Shown here: positions 1-8,468 of the stretch, piece by piece
Layout: every line of letters begins with the position of its first letter
Position numbering within the stretch: the stretch's first letter is position 1
Assembly: GCF_947632445.1 (NCBI RefSeq)
Contig: NZ_CANRPM010000007.1
Location: 1 to 64,000 of the forward strand
Reading direction: 5' to 3'
Length of the DNA: 64,000 nucleotides
Origin: an uncultured Bacteroides sp.
GTDB taxonomy: Bacteria > Bacteroidota > Bacteroidia > Bacteroidales > Bacteroidaceae
The notes under the pieces: model-generated
Told to the model about the DNA's origin: nothing
What the model saw: only the letters and a program-made list of their open reading frames with translations
Database searches by the model: none
Program-made: the position numbers and the translations under genes

Positions 1-341
1 GTTTCTGTCCCCCCCCCCCCGGTGGTTTGATTCAGTTTCAATTGTTTTTCATGTGCTGTCTTGTACTTGTTGATTCCTTTCTTATAGTTAGGTGTATAAC
101 GATAACGCATATCCCGAAATAGTTCGCTGTCACCCAAATCGTACACCAACGTTGATAGAGGTACCTCAATTGTAAGCCCGGCATACGCTTCGGTGTTAGG
201 ATTCGCTTTAATAATAGAGTCAAGCGAAACTTTGTATAGTTTTGCCACATCAGCAAATGTTTCGCTTTTCTGAATGGTATGAGGACCAGCATAGACAGAC
301 GATACACAAAGAAATGCTAATAAATAACCAATGAATCTCAT
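1..341 (-). CDS. LysM-type secreted protein, 3' end outside window
   Basis: Reading the minus strand from the ATG at 341 gives a signal peptide (MRFIGYLLAFLCVSSVYA) followed by a LysM-like module (HTIQKSETFADVAKLYKVSL, with NPNTEAYAGLTIEVPL), which in this fold binds glycan or murein. About 110 residues are visible before the left edge. Four bases separate it from the stop of the coiled-coil lipoprotein gene, so it is the third gene of that operon. A run of 12 G at codons 108-111 encodes four glycines just before the edge; it may be a contingency tract or a sequencing problem. A different reading frame over the same bases is longer but has no recognisable content and was rejected. Confidence 0.75.
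   Translation of the reverse strand, partial: MRFIGYLLAFLCVSSVYAGPHTIQKSETFADVAKLYKVSLDSIIKANPNTEAYAGLTIEVPLSTLVYDLGDSELFRDMRYRYTPNYKKGINKYKTAHEKQLKLNQTTGGGGTE
9..20. repeat. Poly-C/poly-G homopolymer (12 bases) inside a coding frame
   Basis: Twelve consecutive C on the plus strand (G on the coding strand) lie inside the LysM gene. In frame they encode Gly-Gly-Gly-Gly; a change by one or two bases would shift the frame. Homopolymers like this are slippage-prone in cells and error-prone in sequencing and assembly. Confidence 0.9.
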
Positions 342-345
342 CGCA

Positions 346-1230
346 TCAATCAGTTTGTATTACAAGATACGTTGAAATGCGCCAAAAGTCGGATGGATTT
401 TTGACTGTCAACGTGAATTCCCGGTTCCCTGTAGTCGTGATTTCATAGGAAGAAGTAGGCATGTTTGTCAGTATCCTCGGACGTTTGGCAGTGAAGCTAA
501 CTTCGCGCCACTTTCTGATGTCCACTTTTGCGAACTTGCTTCGGTCAAGCGCAGCATCCGCCACAATCTTTCCTTTCTTCAATATGCCCTTACGCTTCAA
601 GTCATCTTTCGAACCTATAAGCACATATCCATTGTTCAGTATTGCGTCTTGGCGGGCAAGAGCTTCGCCTTGTCGTTGAGTACGTTGGTTTAATTCACTG
701 ATAGTTGCGGTTTGCGTATTTATTGTTAACCTCTGCGATTCTACCTGCTCCTGCAAACGAACTATATCCACATTCTTTTTTTCGAGTTCTTCTTTTAATT
801 GTGCAATTTGAATGTTCTTTGTGTTCAGTTGCTCCTTAAGATGAGAAATCAAGCTTAACGATTGGGCATTTGAATTGTTGCTTTCAGAAAGTTGTTTTTC
901 CAACTGCCTAATTTTATCACCTTGTTTTTTCAGTAATGCTTCAAAACGCATAAGGTTATGTTTTACATTTTCTTTCGTAATGGGCATTTCTTCATTATTA
1001 TTATTAAAGAAAATCATATTTTCTTGGTAGGCGATAGAATCCAAAGTCTCATTTAGAGTCTCTATAGTTTTACTGTAGCTGTCAAGTCTTTCGATTTGTT
1101 TCCTATTTATCTGGCGCAAAGAGTCACGTTTTTCAACCAGTTTTATTACTTCACTGCCAGAATTGCCACAGCTACATACTAAAAGAGGAACAACACACAT
1201 TGATAGTAAAGATGTTATTTTACTTGTCAT
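346..1230 (-). CDS. Coiled-coil lipoprotein
   Basis: A 294-residue protein with a lipoprotein signal (LLVCSC, predicted acylated Cys near residue 19-21), so it is probably membrane-anchored in the envelope. Residues about 25-200 are rich in E, K, Q, L and N with heptad-like spacing (IRQLEKQLSES, IAQLKEELEKKN, IVRLQEQVESQ), indicating a long coiled coil. The C-terminal ~90 residues (from GYVLIGSKDDLKRKG) form a compact domain found on other Bacteroidota coiled-coil lipoproteins of unknown function. It sits between two LysM genes with gaps of 6 and 4 bp, which suggests the three act together at the cell wall. No enzymatic motif is visible. Confidence 0.8.
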   Translation of the reverse strand: MTSKITSLLSMCVVPLLVCSCGNSGSEVIKLVEKRDSLRQINRKQIERLDSYSKTIETLNETLDSIAYQENMIFFNNNNEEMPITKENVKHNLMRFEALLKKQGDKIRQLEKQLSESNNSNAQSLSLISHLKEQLNTKNIQIAQLKEELEKKNVDIVRLQEQVESQRLTINTQTATISELNQRTQRQGEALARQDAILNNGYVLIGSKDDLKRKGILKKGKIVADAALDRSKFAKVDIRKWREVSFTAKRPRILTNMPTSSYEITTTGNREFTLTVKNPSDFWRISTYLVIQTD

Positions 1231-1236
1231 ATTTGT

Positions 1237-1968
1237 CTATTTTTTAGGCTGATAAATCATAAGTTGTATTCCGACAGTAAGTGAGCTTGTCGGTTTGGTC
1301 TTTTGCGGTAAATCATTCCATTCAATAATTTGTTTTGGAGTAACATTATATTTAGATGACAATTTTTCCAAATTTTCTCCTTTTGAAACCGCATGGAATA
1401 TAACAACAAATTGTGGCTGTTGATTTTCAACAGTTGTAGTATCAGACACACTTTCTTCTATGATTTCAATAGGGGTAATAATGTCAGATATTCCGCTTCT
1501 ATACCTTATCATAAAAACCTCGGATTTGTCTAATACCACTTCACTTATATTTCCTTTTCCTATTAATCCACTAATACCCGCACCTTTAGATTTTACGGAA
1601 TAATGAATATTGCTTTCTGTTATTTTTATATTATCAGCAGCAATCTCTACTCCTCGAATAAGATAGATAACATCGTTTCGTTTTGCATCTGCACGCTTGG
1701 ACTCGCCGGTAAAGCGTTTCCCATCTGGAGTTATATACACATTACCTTGTTTTTCAATATAGACCATAAAAACATCTTTTGATGCAACCTCGTGTTGAGT
1801 ACCAGTTTTATCACCAATGTAACCGAAAATAATCTTATCATCGGTTATCTGATATAATTTAACATCAGTTTCTCGACCATTTCTAAAAATGATATGATCA
1901 TAAGCCATACATGTACTACTAATTGCCAAGAATATAAATCCCAATAATAATGTAACGTAACGTCTCAT
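1237..1968 (-). CDS. Secreted protein with two beta-repeat domains and C-terminal LysM
   Basis: I start at the ATG at 1968 because it begins a good signal peptide (MRRYVTLLLGFIFLAISSTCMA); an in-frame ATG at 2001 would add 11 residues ahead of it. The mature part has two similar segments (DHIIFRNGRETDVKLYQI...VFMVYIEKQG and DVIYLIRGVEIAADNIKI...VFMIRYRSG), a duplicated beta-rich module common in Bacteroidota envelope proteins. The C-terminal ~50 residues (FHAVSKGENLEKLSSKYNV, with IIEWNDL) are a LysM domain. It is the first gene of a three-gene operon with a coiled-coil lipoprotein and another LysM protein. Function is inferred only as peptidoglycan- or envelope-associated. Confidence 0.8.
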   Translation of the reverse strand: MRRYVTLLLGFIFLAISSTCMAYDHIIFRNGRETDVKLYQITDDKIIFGYIGDKTGTQHEVASKDVFMVYIEKQGNVYITPDGKRFTGESKRADAKRNDVIYLIRGVEIAADNIKITESNIHYSVKSKGAGISGLIGKGNISEVVLDKSEVFMIRYRSGISDIITPIEIIEESVSDTTTVENQQPQFVVIFHAVSKGENLEKLSSKYNVTPKQIIEWNDLPQKTKPTSSLTVGIQLMIYQPKK

Positions 1969-2032
1969 CTTGATTGTTTCCATTAATTTTGTATCAAACA
2001 TCCGTCTCTTTGCAAGAAGCGGATTTTCGATG

Positions 2033-2060
2033 CAAAAATATAAAATTTATATATAGCAAA
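2033..2060 (-). promoter_or_regulatory. Probable promoter of the LysM operon
   Basis: On the minus strand TTTG (2057-2060) and TATTTTTG (2033-2040) match the Bacteroidota -33/-7 elements, although the 16-base spacer is shorter than the usual ~19. The expected transcript start lies a few bases downstream, ahead of either candidate start codon. Confidence 0.45.
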
Positions 2061-2218
2061 TCATTGGGATATAAAATTTTTTATAAGTTGTATTCAAAGA
2101 CATATTTTTTCTTAACATAAAATATTCAGAAAGTTTGATGCTGTTGATTTACAGCATGTTATATCAAATATACATTTTTTGCAAAGAGACAGATATTTTT
2201 GTCTGACAAATAAACTTC

Positions 2219-2680
2219 TTATAGGTCTTTAATAATTAGTTCGTTTGCCTTGTCTATGGCGTAAGTGTCAATCGAGGTGGAATATATCTGCGCGGTGGTA
2301 ATGGAATCATGCCCGAGTGCGTCCGAGAACATTGACTGGTACATTTTTCGACTTGGAGATGGTCGCTTAGATATGGTGGTTGACATACGACGTGAGTGTA
2401 ATGGGTAACTTTATCATTTTGGCTATGATTTTAAGGGACTTGTCCATGCGGCGCAACGTCGTTCTCATACAGCCTGCATTTGTTCTTTTCGGGACGGGTT
2501 ATGACTGGAAGTAGATACGGAGATTCCTGTTCGAGTGGCGGTCAATTATTTCCTTTGTCTGTTTGATGACTTTAATATGCAGCAACTGGCTGGTCTAATG
2601 GTAGCGATATGTCAACATGCCGTTTTGAATGTCGGTCTTCTTTAGGAAGAGTTTGGAAATGACGGGAAAGGGAAAAGTTT
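2219..2680 (-). pseudogene. Decayed tyrosine recombinase (integrase) C-terminal fragment
   Basis: Conceptual translation of the minus strand gives integrase-like text: PFPVISKLFLKKTDIQNGML, then RRMDKSLKIIAKMIKLP, then SDALGHDSITTAQIYS and a C-terminal IDKANELIIKDL ending in TAA at 2219. LGHxSIxTTxIY is the box around the second catalytic His and the Tyr nucleophile of phage-type integrases; the Tyr is present. Three in-frame stops (after LTYRYH, IYFQS and VNHHI) and a two-base loss just before SDALGH show it is dead. The upstream half is absent. It is a scar of a former mobile element. Confidence 0.8.
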
Positions 2681-2682
2681 TC

Positions 2683-2726
2683 AGGCTGTCTCGAAATAAT
2701 AGTCAGTTTTCATTTTGAGACAGCCT
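2683..2726. repeat. Inverted repeat AGGCTGTCTC...GAGACAGCCT
   Basis: Arms 2683-2696 and 2713-2726 pair over 14 bases with one G-T wobble around a 16-base loop. It abuts the point where the integrase relic loses recognisable homology and lies just downstream of the malQ stop. It could be a terminator for malQ or the fused ends of an excised insertion sequence or MITE; the sequence alone does not decide. Confidence 0.7.
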
Positions 2727-2764
2727 AAAAAGGAAAATCTGTTCTTGACAAGGAAGGGTACGCG

Positions 2765-5455
2765 TCAGCGTCCGCTGTCGGCAATCATCTTTCGGATCTT
2801 GTTGTTCAAGTCATCGGCGGCTATAAGTTGTTCTAACGTGAGATGCATGCGGTAGCGCCAATAATGGTGTGGGTTGGCTGGTACATTGATGCGCTCTTCG
2901 GCTACATTTGGGTTGCGCAGTTTCCCGTCGACAGACATCCAATCTTGGAAGGAAAGGATGCTGAGCATAGAGTTGCTTGTTAAATGGGCGCGTACCATTT
3001 GTTCGCATAATTCGGGTGTAGCCATGGCCGGGGCAGTACCATAGTGCCTTAGGACGTGGTTGTAGTAGCGCTGCGTCTGCTGGGCGTCTTCCTCCCACCA
3101 GCCGCGCAGGGTGGACATGTCGTGGGTGGAGATGGTGCAGACAGAACGGTAGGGATATTTTTCTGGATGTCCGAATTCTTGGCTGGGGCTCTTGGGCATG
3201 CGTTGTATCTCAAGCGAGAGGATGCGCAGCTCGTTCATCACCCATTCCACACAGGTGGGAATCATACCGAGGTCTTCGCCGCAGACGAGCATGCGGGTAG
3301 ACTGCGTCAGTTGTGGGAGTTTCTTTATGGCTTGCTGTGCCCAAAAGTCGTTGTGGCGGTGGTAATAGTATTGGTCGTAGAGGCGGTTGAAAGCGGCTTT
3401 CTCCCAGTCGTTCAGCGAGTGGTAAACGTGGTCGTGCTGCACGCCGATTCGCGGATGGTATTTTGAGGAATCATTGCGGTCGGGTACGAACAGGACGTCA
3501 CTGATGAGGGCGTAAAGATTGTCGCGTATCCAGACACTATCGTTGTCGGTTTTGCCGTCGAAGTAGGCTTCCACCTTGCGCTGTGTGTCGAACTCGGGAC
3601 GCATACGGTAGACTTCCCACGTGTTGGTGGGTTCGATGAAGGTCTGCTTCACGTATTCAGTGTGCGGGCCGAACATCTGTCCGAGGAAGTATTCGTGGAT
3701 GTAGGGCTTCAGGAATTCAGGACGGAAATTGAGACCGTAGCTCTCGATCTCTTCACGCGTCATGGGCAGGGCGGGGGCAAACTGTCCCAACAGACCGTGG
3801 ACGGCGTCCATTGGGATTTCCCAAATGCGGAAGAAGCCGAGGATGTGGTCAATGCGGTAGGCGTCGAAGTATTCGGACATCTTACAGAAGCGCTTCATCC
3901 ACCAGGCGTAGCCGTCCTGTTCCATGACATCCCAGTTGTAGGTGGGGAAGCCCCAGTTCTGTCCATTAATAGAGAAGTCGTCGGGCGGGGCGCCAGCCTG
4001 CCCGTTGAGGTTGAAGTAGTGAGGTTCCTTCCAGGCCTCAACGCTGTTGCGACTGATGCCGATGGGAATGTCACCCTTGAGTACCACGCCATTGGCACGG
4101 GCATGACGGGTAGCGGCCAACAACTGACAATGGAGCTGGAATTGGATGTAGTAATAGATGGCGATATGTGGATAGTCGGTCGACCGAGGATTGCACAGGG
4201 TGTCAATGTCTTTTGGGTGGTAATCGCTGTAGCGTGGCCACTCGCGGAAGTTAGGTGTCCGGTAGGCATCGCGTAGGTAACTGAATACGGCGTAGGGCTG
4301 AAGCCATTCCTTGTTGGCCTTGAAGAAGGTACGGAAGGTTTCGGATGCCAGTACGGCCTCGCCTTCTTGCGCGAAGATTAGTCGGAAGTATTCCCGCTTG
4401 GCCTCGTTGACGGCTTCGTAGTCGACGGTAGGTAGGGCGTTCAGTTTCTTGCGCCGCTGTTCGAATTGCTCCATCTTTTTGCGGTCGTTCAGGGTTCCCA
4501 ACTGCCGCAGGTCGGTGTACATAGGATGGAAGGCGTAGATAGAAATACTGTTGTAGGGGTAGGAGTCGGTCCACGAGTGGGTCATAGTTGTGTCGTTGAT
4601 GGGAAGTATCTGTACGACCTTCTGGTGGCTTAAAACGGCCCAGTCAATCATCTTTATCAGGTCACCGAAGTCTCCCACACCAAAGCTACCTTCGGAGCGG
4701 AGGGAGAATACAGGGATAGCTGTGCCAGCGCCCTTCCATATGGGCAAGTTGAAGTAGACGTAGCGGTCGCCTACGACCAATGTTTCGGCGTCGCCCAGTT
4801 TCGGATTGGCTAGGTAGCGGTTGGGATTGTTTTCCCAAGCCACGACGCGTCTTTCTTCTTTTTTATAGAGAACAAATTTGTATTCCAACGGGAAGGTCAG
4901 GCCGGAAGCGTCGATTTCCACCTGCCATTCGGGGAAATTGGCATCGCTCATCTGGATGGCTTTATCGGGATTCCATCCGCCTAAGGCGTCCACGTTGCCA
5001 CAGACAGCCAGTGTATGTCCGCTGTCGATGCAGGGCGCGTAGGCTTTGAAGACTAAGCTGCGTTGGTATCCCGAAGGAGCTGTTTTGCGGTCGTGGTGGG
5101 CTAAGATCGATTCGGTGAAGGCCGAGGTGTAGAAATATTGCTGTTCCGGCAGGTTCTTCCAACTGTCTTCCATACGATAACTCTTAGCAGGATCGTCGGA
5201 GACATATAAGGTACGCGGCAGGTTGTTCCATTCGTTGCGGATGGCTTGTCCGTCACGGTAAACGTGGTAACTGTAATGAATTTCTTTCGATTCGGGTACT
5301 TTGACTTTGATTTCCGCTGTCCAGTGTATGCCGTCCACTGTGTGCATGGGAACGGCATATCCAGGTACGCTACTTCCTAATTCGGGAACGGAACCCAAGA
5401 CTCTGATTTCCTCTCCCCAACTGGTACGATATTCGATATTGAATATAAGTATCAT
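2765..5455 (-). CDS. malQ: 4-alpha-glucanotransferase (amylomaltase) with starch-binding N terminus
   Basis: An 896-residue GH77 enzyme that transfers alpha-1,4-glucan segments between maltodextrins, feeding cytoplasmic starch and glycogen metabolism. I chose the ATG at 5455 (MILIFNIEYRTSW), where a CBM20-like domain begins; the upstream in-frame ATG adds an unconserved tail. Two CBM20-type domains occupy about residues 1-240, followed by the catalytic barrel, with YRIDH (nucleophile Asp), CGEDLG (acid/base Glu) and STHDMSTLR visible. The plant DPE2-like architecture of tandem CBM20 plus GH77 is the normal form in Bacteroides. No signal peptide is seen. It lies 130 bp downstream of nrdJ and is probably transcribed separately. 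Confidence 0.93.
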   Translation of the reverse strand: MILIFNIEYRTSWGEEIRVLGSVPELGSSVPGYAVPMHTVDGIHWTAEIKVKVPESKEIHYSYHVYRDGQAIRNEWNNLPRTLYVSDDPAKSYRMEDSWKNLPEQQYFYTSAFTESILAHHDRKTAPSGYQRSLVFKAYAPCIDSGHTLAVCGNVDALGGWNPDKAIQMSDANFPEWQVEIDASGLTFPLEYKFVLYKKEERRVVAWENNPNRYLANPKLGDAETLVVGDRYVYFNLPIWKGAGTAIPVFSLRSEGSFGVGDFGDLIKMIDWAVLSHQKVVQILPINDTTMTHSWTDSYPYNSISIYAFHPMYTDLRQLGTLNDRKKMEQFEQRRKKLNALPTVDYEAVNEAKREYFRLIFAQEGEAVLASETFRTFFKANKEWLQPYAVFSYLRDAYRTPNFREWPRYSDYHPKDIDTLCNPRSTDYPHIAIYYYIQFQLHCQLLAATRHARANGVVLKGDIPIGISRNSVEAWKEPHYFNLNGQAGAPPDDFSINGQNWGFPTYNWDVMEQDGYAWWMKRFCKMSEYFDAYRIDHILGFFRIWEIPMDAVHGLLGQFAPALPMTREEIESYGLNFRPEFLKPYIHEYFLGQMFGPHTEYVKQTFIEPTNTWEVYRMRPEFDTQRKVEAYFDGKTDNDSVWIRDNLYALISDVLFVPDRNDSSKYHPRIGVQHDHVYHSLNDWEKAAFNRLYDQYYYHRHNDFWAQQAIKKLPQLTQSTRMLVCGEDLGMIPTCVEWVMNELRILSLEIQRMPKSPSQEFGHPEKYPYRSVCTISTHDMSTLRGWWEEDAQQTQRYYNHVLRHYGTAPAMATPELCEQMVRAHLTSNSMLSILSFQDWMSVDGKLRNPNVAEERINVPANPHHYWRYRMHLTLEQLIAADDLNNKIRKMIADSGR

Positions 5456-5585
5456 ATTATTAGATTTATGTGAATGACAATAGCTACATTGACTATGCAA
5501 GTATAGAAAATATTCTTCATAGTCATGCAGCTATCGTTGTCCTATATTTTAAAATCCTATGCAAACGTTTGTGTTTGTCACCTGT

Positions 5586-8123
5586 TTATCCGCAGCGGGA
5601 AGCGCCGCAGGTCTTGCAGATGAGACAGCCTTCCTGGTAGACGAGAGTCTCGTTACCGCAGTTGGGACATGTCTGGCCTTTGACCTCGGTGCCGTCAAGT
5701 ACGTACTTCTTCAGGGCACGTTCCACACCATTCTTCCAGGTGTTGATGTTTTCGCTATCAAGTTGCAGGGAGCTTACCAGCTTGATGACCTGCTCGATAG
5801 GCATGCGGTAGCGTAGTACACCAGAGATAAGCTTGGCGTAGTTCCAGTATTCCTTATTGAACTTCTCGGACAGACCTTCGATGGTGACCTTGTAACCGCG
5901 CTTGTTTTCGAATTGGAAGTCGTAGCGCGACTTACCGTTTTCGTCGACGTTCTTGATGATGTGGCCCAAAACGACATTCTTGGGGAGGACGATTCCTTCG
6001 TCATCATCGAGTACACCGGTGAATATCTCATAGGGATGTCCGTTGAGCAGGCCCACGAAAGCCACCCATTTTTCTTTGTTGTTCTGGAAGCGTACCACTT
6101 CTGCGTCGAGCACTTTAGGGCGTATTTCGACAATCGTAGGCGGTTTACAGGGGGGCAGTTCGTCTTTCTTGTCGCTCTTGGTGGAGATGAGCACCCCCGA
6201 ACGTGAACCGTCTCGGTAGACGGTACATCCCTTGCAACCCGAACGCCAAGCTTCTATGTAAAGGCGATTGACCAATTCTTCGTCGACGTTGTTGGGTAGA
6301 TTGATGGTGACGCTGATGGAGTGGTCTACCCACTTTTGTATGCGTCCTTGCATCTTGACTTTCATCAGCCAGTCTACGTCGTTAGACGTGGCTTTATAAT
6401 AAGGTGAGCGTGTCACCATCTCATCAATTTCCTCTTGAGTGTAGCGCTTGGCAGGGTTGAGGCCCTGGGCTTCCATCCAGGTGACGAATTTCGGGTGGAA
6501 CACTACATATTCTTCGAATGCGTCACCGGTTTCGTCTACAAAGTCGATGCGGACGTTGGTGTCATTTGGGTTTACCTTACGGCGGCGTTTGTATACCGGT
6601 AGGAACACGGGTTCGATGCCCGAAGTGGTCTGTGTCATCAGGCTGGTGGTACCGGTAGGAGCGATGGTGAGGCAGGCAATATTGCGTCGGCCATATTTGG
6701 CCATGTCCTCGTAGAGGTCAGGATCGGCTTCGCGTAGGCGGTTGATGAACGGGTTGTCCTTTTCACGTTCTGTCTCGTAGATTTCAAAAGCTCCGCGTTC
6801 CTTTGCCATCTCAACCGATGAGCGGTAAGCGCTCAAGGCGATGGTTTTATGCACCTGTTCGGAGAATGTAGTTGCTTCTTCCGTGCCGTAGCGCAGGTTC
6901 AAAGCTGCCAGCATATCACCTTCGGCTGTGATACCTACACCGGTGCGGCGTCCCTGGCCGCTTTTTTTGTAGATCTTTTGCCATAGGGTGCGTTCTGTTT
7001 CTTTGACAGCGTCGCTTTCCGGATCGGAATCTATTTTTTCTATGATCCGTTCGATCTTTTCCAGCTCCAAGTCGATGATGTCATCCATAATTCGTTGTGC
7101 CAGGGCGACATGCTTCTTGAACAGTTCGAAGTCGAAATAAGCGTCGGGCTTGAATGGATTGATTACATAGGAATAGAGATTGATGGCCAGTAGGCGGCAG
7201 GAATCGTACGGACAGAGGGGAATCTCACCGCAGGGATTGGTAGAAATAGTGCGGTAGCCTAAATCAGCATAACAGTCAGGGACAGACTCACGGATAATGG
7301 TGTCCCAGAATAATACGCCAGGTTCGGCAGATTTCCATGCGTTGTGAACTATCTTCTTCCATAGGGTGCTGGCGTCTATAGTTTTCTTTACAAGCGGACT
7401 GGTACTGTCGATGGGGTATTGTTGCACATAAGGAGTACCGTTAACGGCAGCTTCCATGAATGTGTCGTCCAGTTTCACCGAAACGTTAGCACCGGTCACT
7501 TTGCCTTCGGTCATCTTGGCGTCGATGAATGCTTCCGAATCAGGGTGTTTGATGGAGACGCTCAGCATCAAAGCACCACGGCGTCCGTCTTGTGCTACCT
7601 CGCGGGTAGAGTTCGAATAGCGTTCCATGAAAGGAACCAAACCGGTGGAAGTGAGAGCCGAATTCTTTACTGGAGATCCTTTGGGACGGATGTGGGAGAG
7701 GTCATGGCCAACGCCGCCGCGTCTTTTCATCAGCTGTACCTGCTCTTCGTCGATTTTGAAGATGGCGCCGTAGGAGTCGGCTTCACCATCTACTCCAATT
7801 ACAAAGCAGTTGGACAAGGATGCAACCTGATAGTCGTTCCCGATGCCTGTCATAGGGCTTCCTTGCGGAACGATATATTTGAAGTGATCCAGCAACTTGA
7901 ATAGTTCGTCGGCGCTCAAGGCATTGGGATACTTAGTCTCAATACGGGCCACTTCGTTTGCAATACGCCAATGCATGTCTTCCGGTGACTTTTCGTAAAT
8001 ATTGCCGAAGGAGTCTTTGACGGCATATTTGTTCACCCATACTCTGGCGGCCAGTTCATCGCCTTGGAAGTATTGTAAAGATGCTTCAAAAGCTTCCTGA
8101 TAAGTAAAAGTTCTCTTTTCCAT
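5586..8123 (-). CDS. nrdJ: Adenosylcobalamin-dependent (class II) ribonucleotide reductase
   Basis: An 845-residue single-chain enzyme that reduces ribonucleotides to deoxyribonucleotides using adenosylcobalamin to make a thiyl radical, independently of oxygen. The active site is visible: N296-P-C298-G-E300 carries the radical Cys with its Asn and Glu partners, and C106 (SNCFVIG) plus C309 (DSCRLL) form the redox pair, with C309 at the expected +11 spacing. PTGTTS lies in the substrate loop. The C terminus has a Cys-rich zinc ribbon (CPNCGN, CLICKTCGASRCG) that in NrdJ proteins helps re-reduce the active site. A strong promoter with a palindrome at the start site lies 80 bp upstream. No cobalamin riboswitch was recognised in the leader. 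Confidence 0.95.
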   Translation of the reverse strand: MEKRTFTYQEAFEASLQYFQGDELAARVWVNKYAVKDSFGNIYEKSPEDMHWRIANEVARIETKYPNALSADELFKLLDHFKYIVPQGSPMTGIGNDYQVASLSNCFVIGVDGEADSYGAIFKIDEEQVQLMKRRGGVGHDLSHIRPKGSPVKNSALTSTGLVPFMERYSNSTREVAQDGRRGALMLSVSIKHPDSEAFIDAKMTEGKVTGANVSVKLDDTFMEAAVNGTPYVQQYPIDSTSPLVKKTIDASTLWKKIVHNAWKSAEPGVLFWDTIIRESVPDCYADLGYRTISTNPCGEIPLCPYDSCRLLAINLYSYVINPFKPDAYFDFELFKKHVALAQRIMDDIIDLELEKIERIIEKIDSDPESDAVKETERTLWQKIYKKSGQGRRTGVGITAEGDMLAALNLRYGTEEATTFSEQVHKTIALSAYRSSVEMAKERGAFEIYETEREKDNPFINRLREADPDLYEDMAKYGRRNIACLTIAPTGTTSLMTQTTSGIEPVFLPVYKRRRKVNPNDTNVRIDFVDETGDAFEEYVVFHPKFVTWMEAQGLNPAKRYTQEEIDEMVTRSPYYKATSNDVDWLMKVKMQGRIQKWVDHSISVTINLPNNVDEELVNRLYIEAWRSGCKGCTVYRDGSRSGVLISTKSDKKDELPPCKPPTIVEIRPKVLDAEVVRFQNNKEKWVAFVGLLNGHPYEIFTGVLDDDEGIVLPKNVVLGHIIKNVDENGKSRYDFQFENKRGYKVTIEGLSEKFNKEYWNYAKLISGVLRYRMPIEQVIKLVSSLQLDSENINTWKNGVERALKKYVLDGTEVKGQTCPNCGNETLVYQEGCLICKTCGASRCG

Positions 8124-8185
8124 GATGGTATATTCTTTTAGATTTCATTGATTCAATTAGCAATATTGTAGAAGTTTCGCCATTA

Positions 8186-8233
8186 GCAAACAAATGTGTT
8201 TGCAAATCTATGAATGTTTCTCCATACAGCAAA
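8186..8233 (-). promoter_or_regulatory. nrdJ promoter with overlapping palindrome
   Basis: On the minus strand TTTG (8230-8233), a 19-base spacer and TAGATTTG (8203-8210) fit the Bacteroidota promoter exactly. The palindrome GCAAACA-aatg-TGTTTGC (8186-8203) begins at the last base of the -7 element and spans the predicted transcription start, a position typical of a repressor operator. The rest of the 345-bp gap to the nitroreductase gene is AT-rich; TATATTTG at 8444-8451 is a likely -7 element for that plus-strand gene. Confidence 0.6.
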
Positions 8234-8468
8234 ATAAATACTCATGTTTTTATCAACATATTGCAAGTTTCTTGTTTATAACTGTTATGTATTTGTTTTT
8301 TAGCAGTTTACTGTTTTTGGTTATATAGTAAAGTTTTCAAAAAAAGAAAAGTAATAAGTATGTGAGAGTGTTTCGAATTGTTTTTTAGGTATAAAGTGGA
8401 CGAAGATTGTGGTTGGAAAGATGGTAGTTATTTAAATCTTTTATATATTTGCAGAAAAAAGGGAAAGT

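Noticed and set aside
38-307. 89-residue minus-strand open frame
   Set aside because: Read in a different frame from the LysM gene; the latter has a signal peptide and domain, this has neither.
8124-8468. Cobalamin riboswitch upstream of nrdJ
   Set aside because: The leader is short after the promoter and holds no B12-box-like conserved core.
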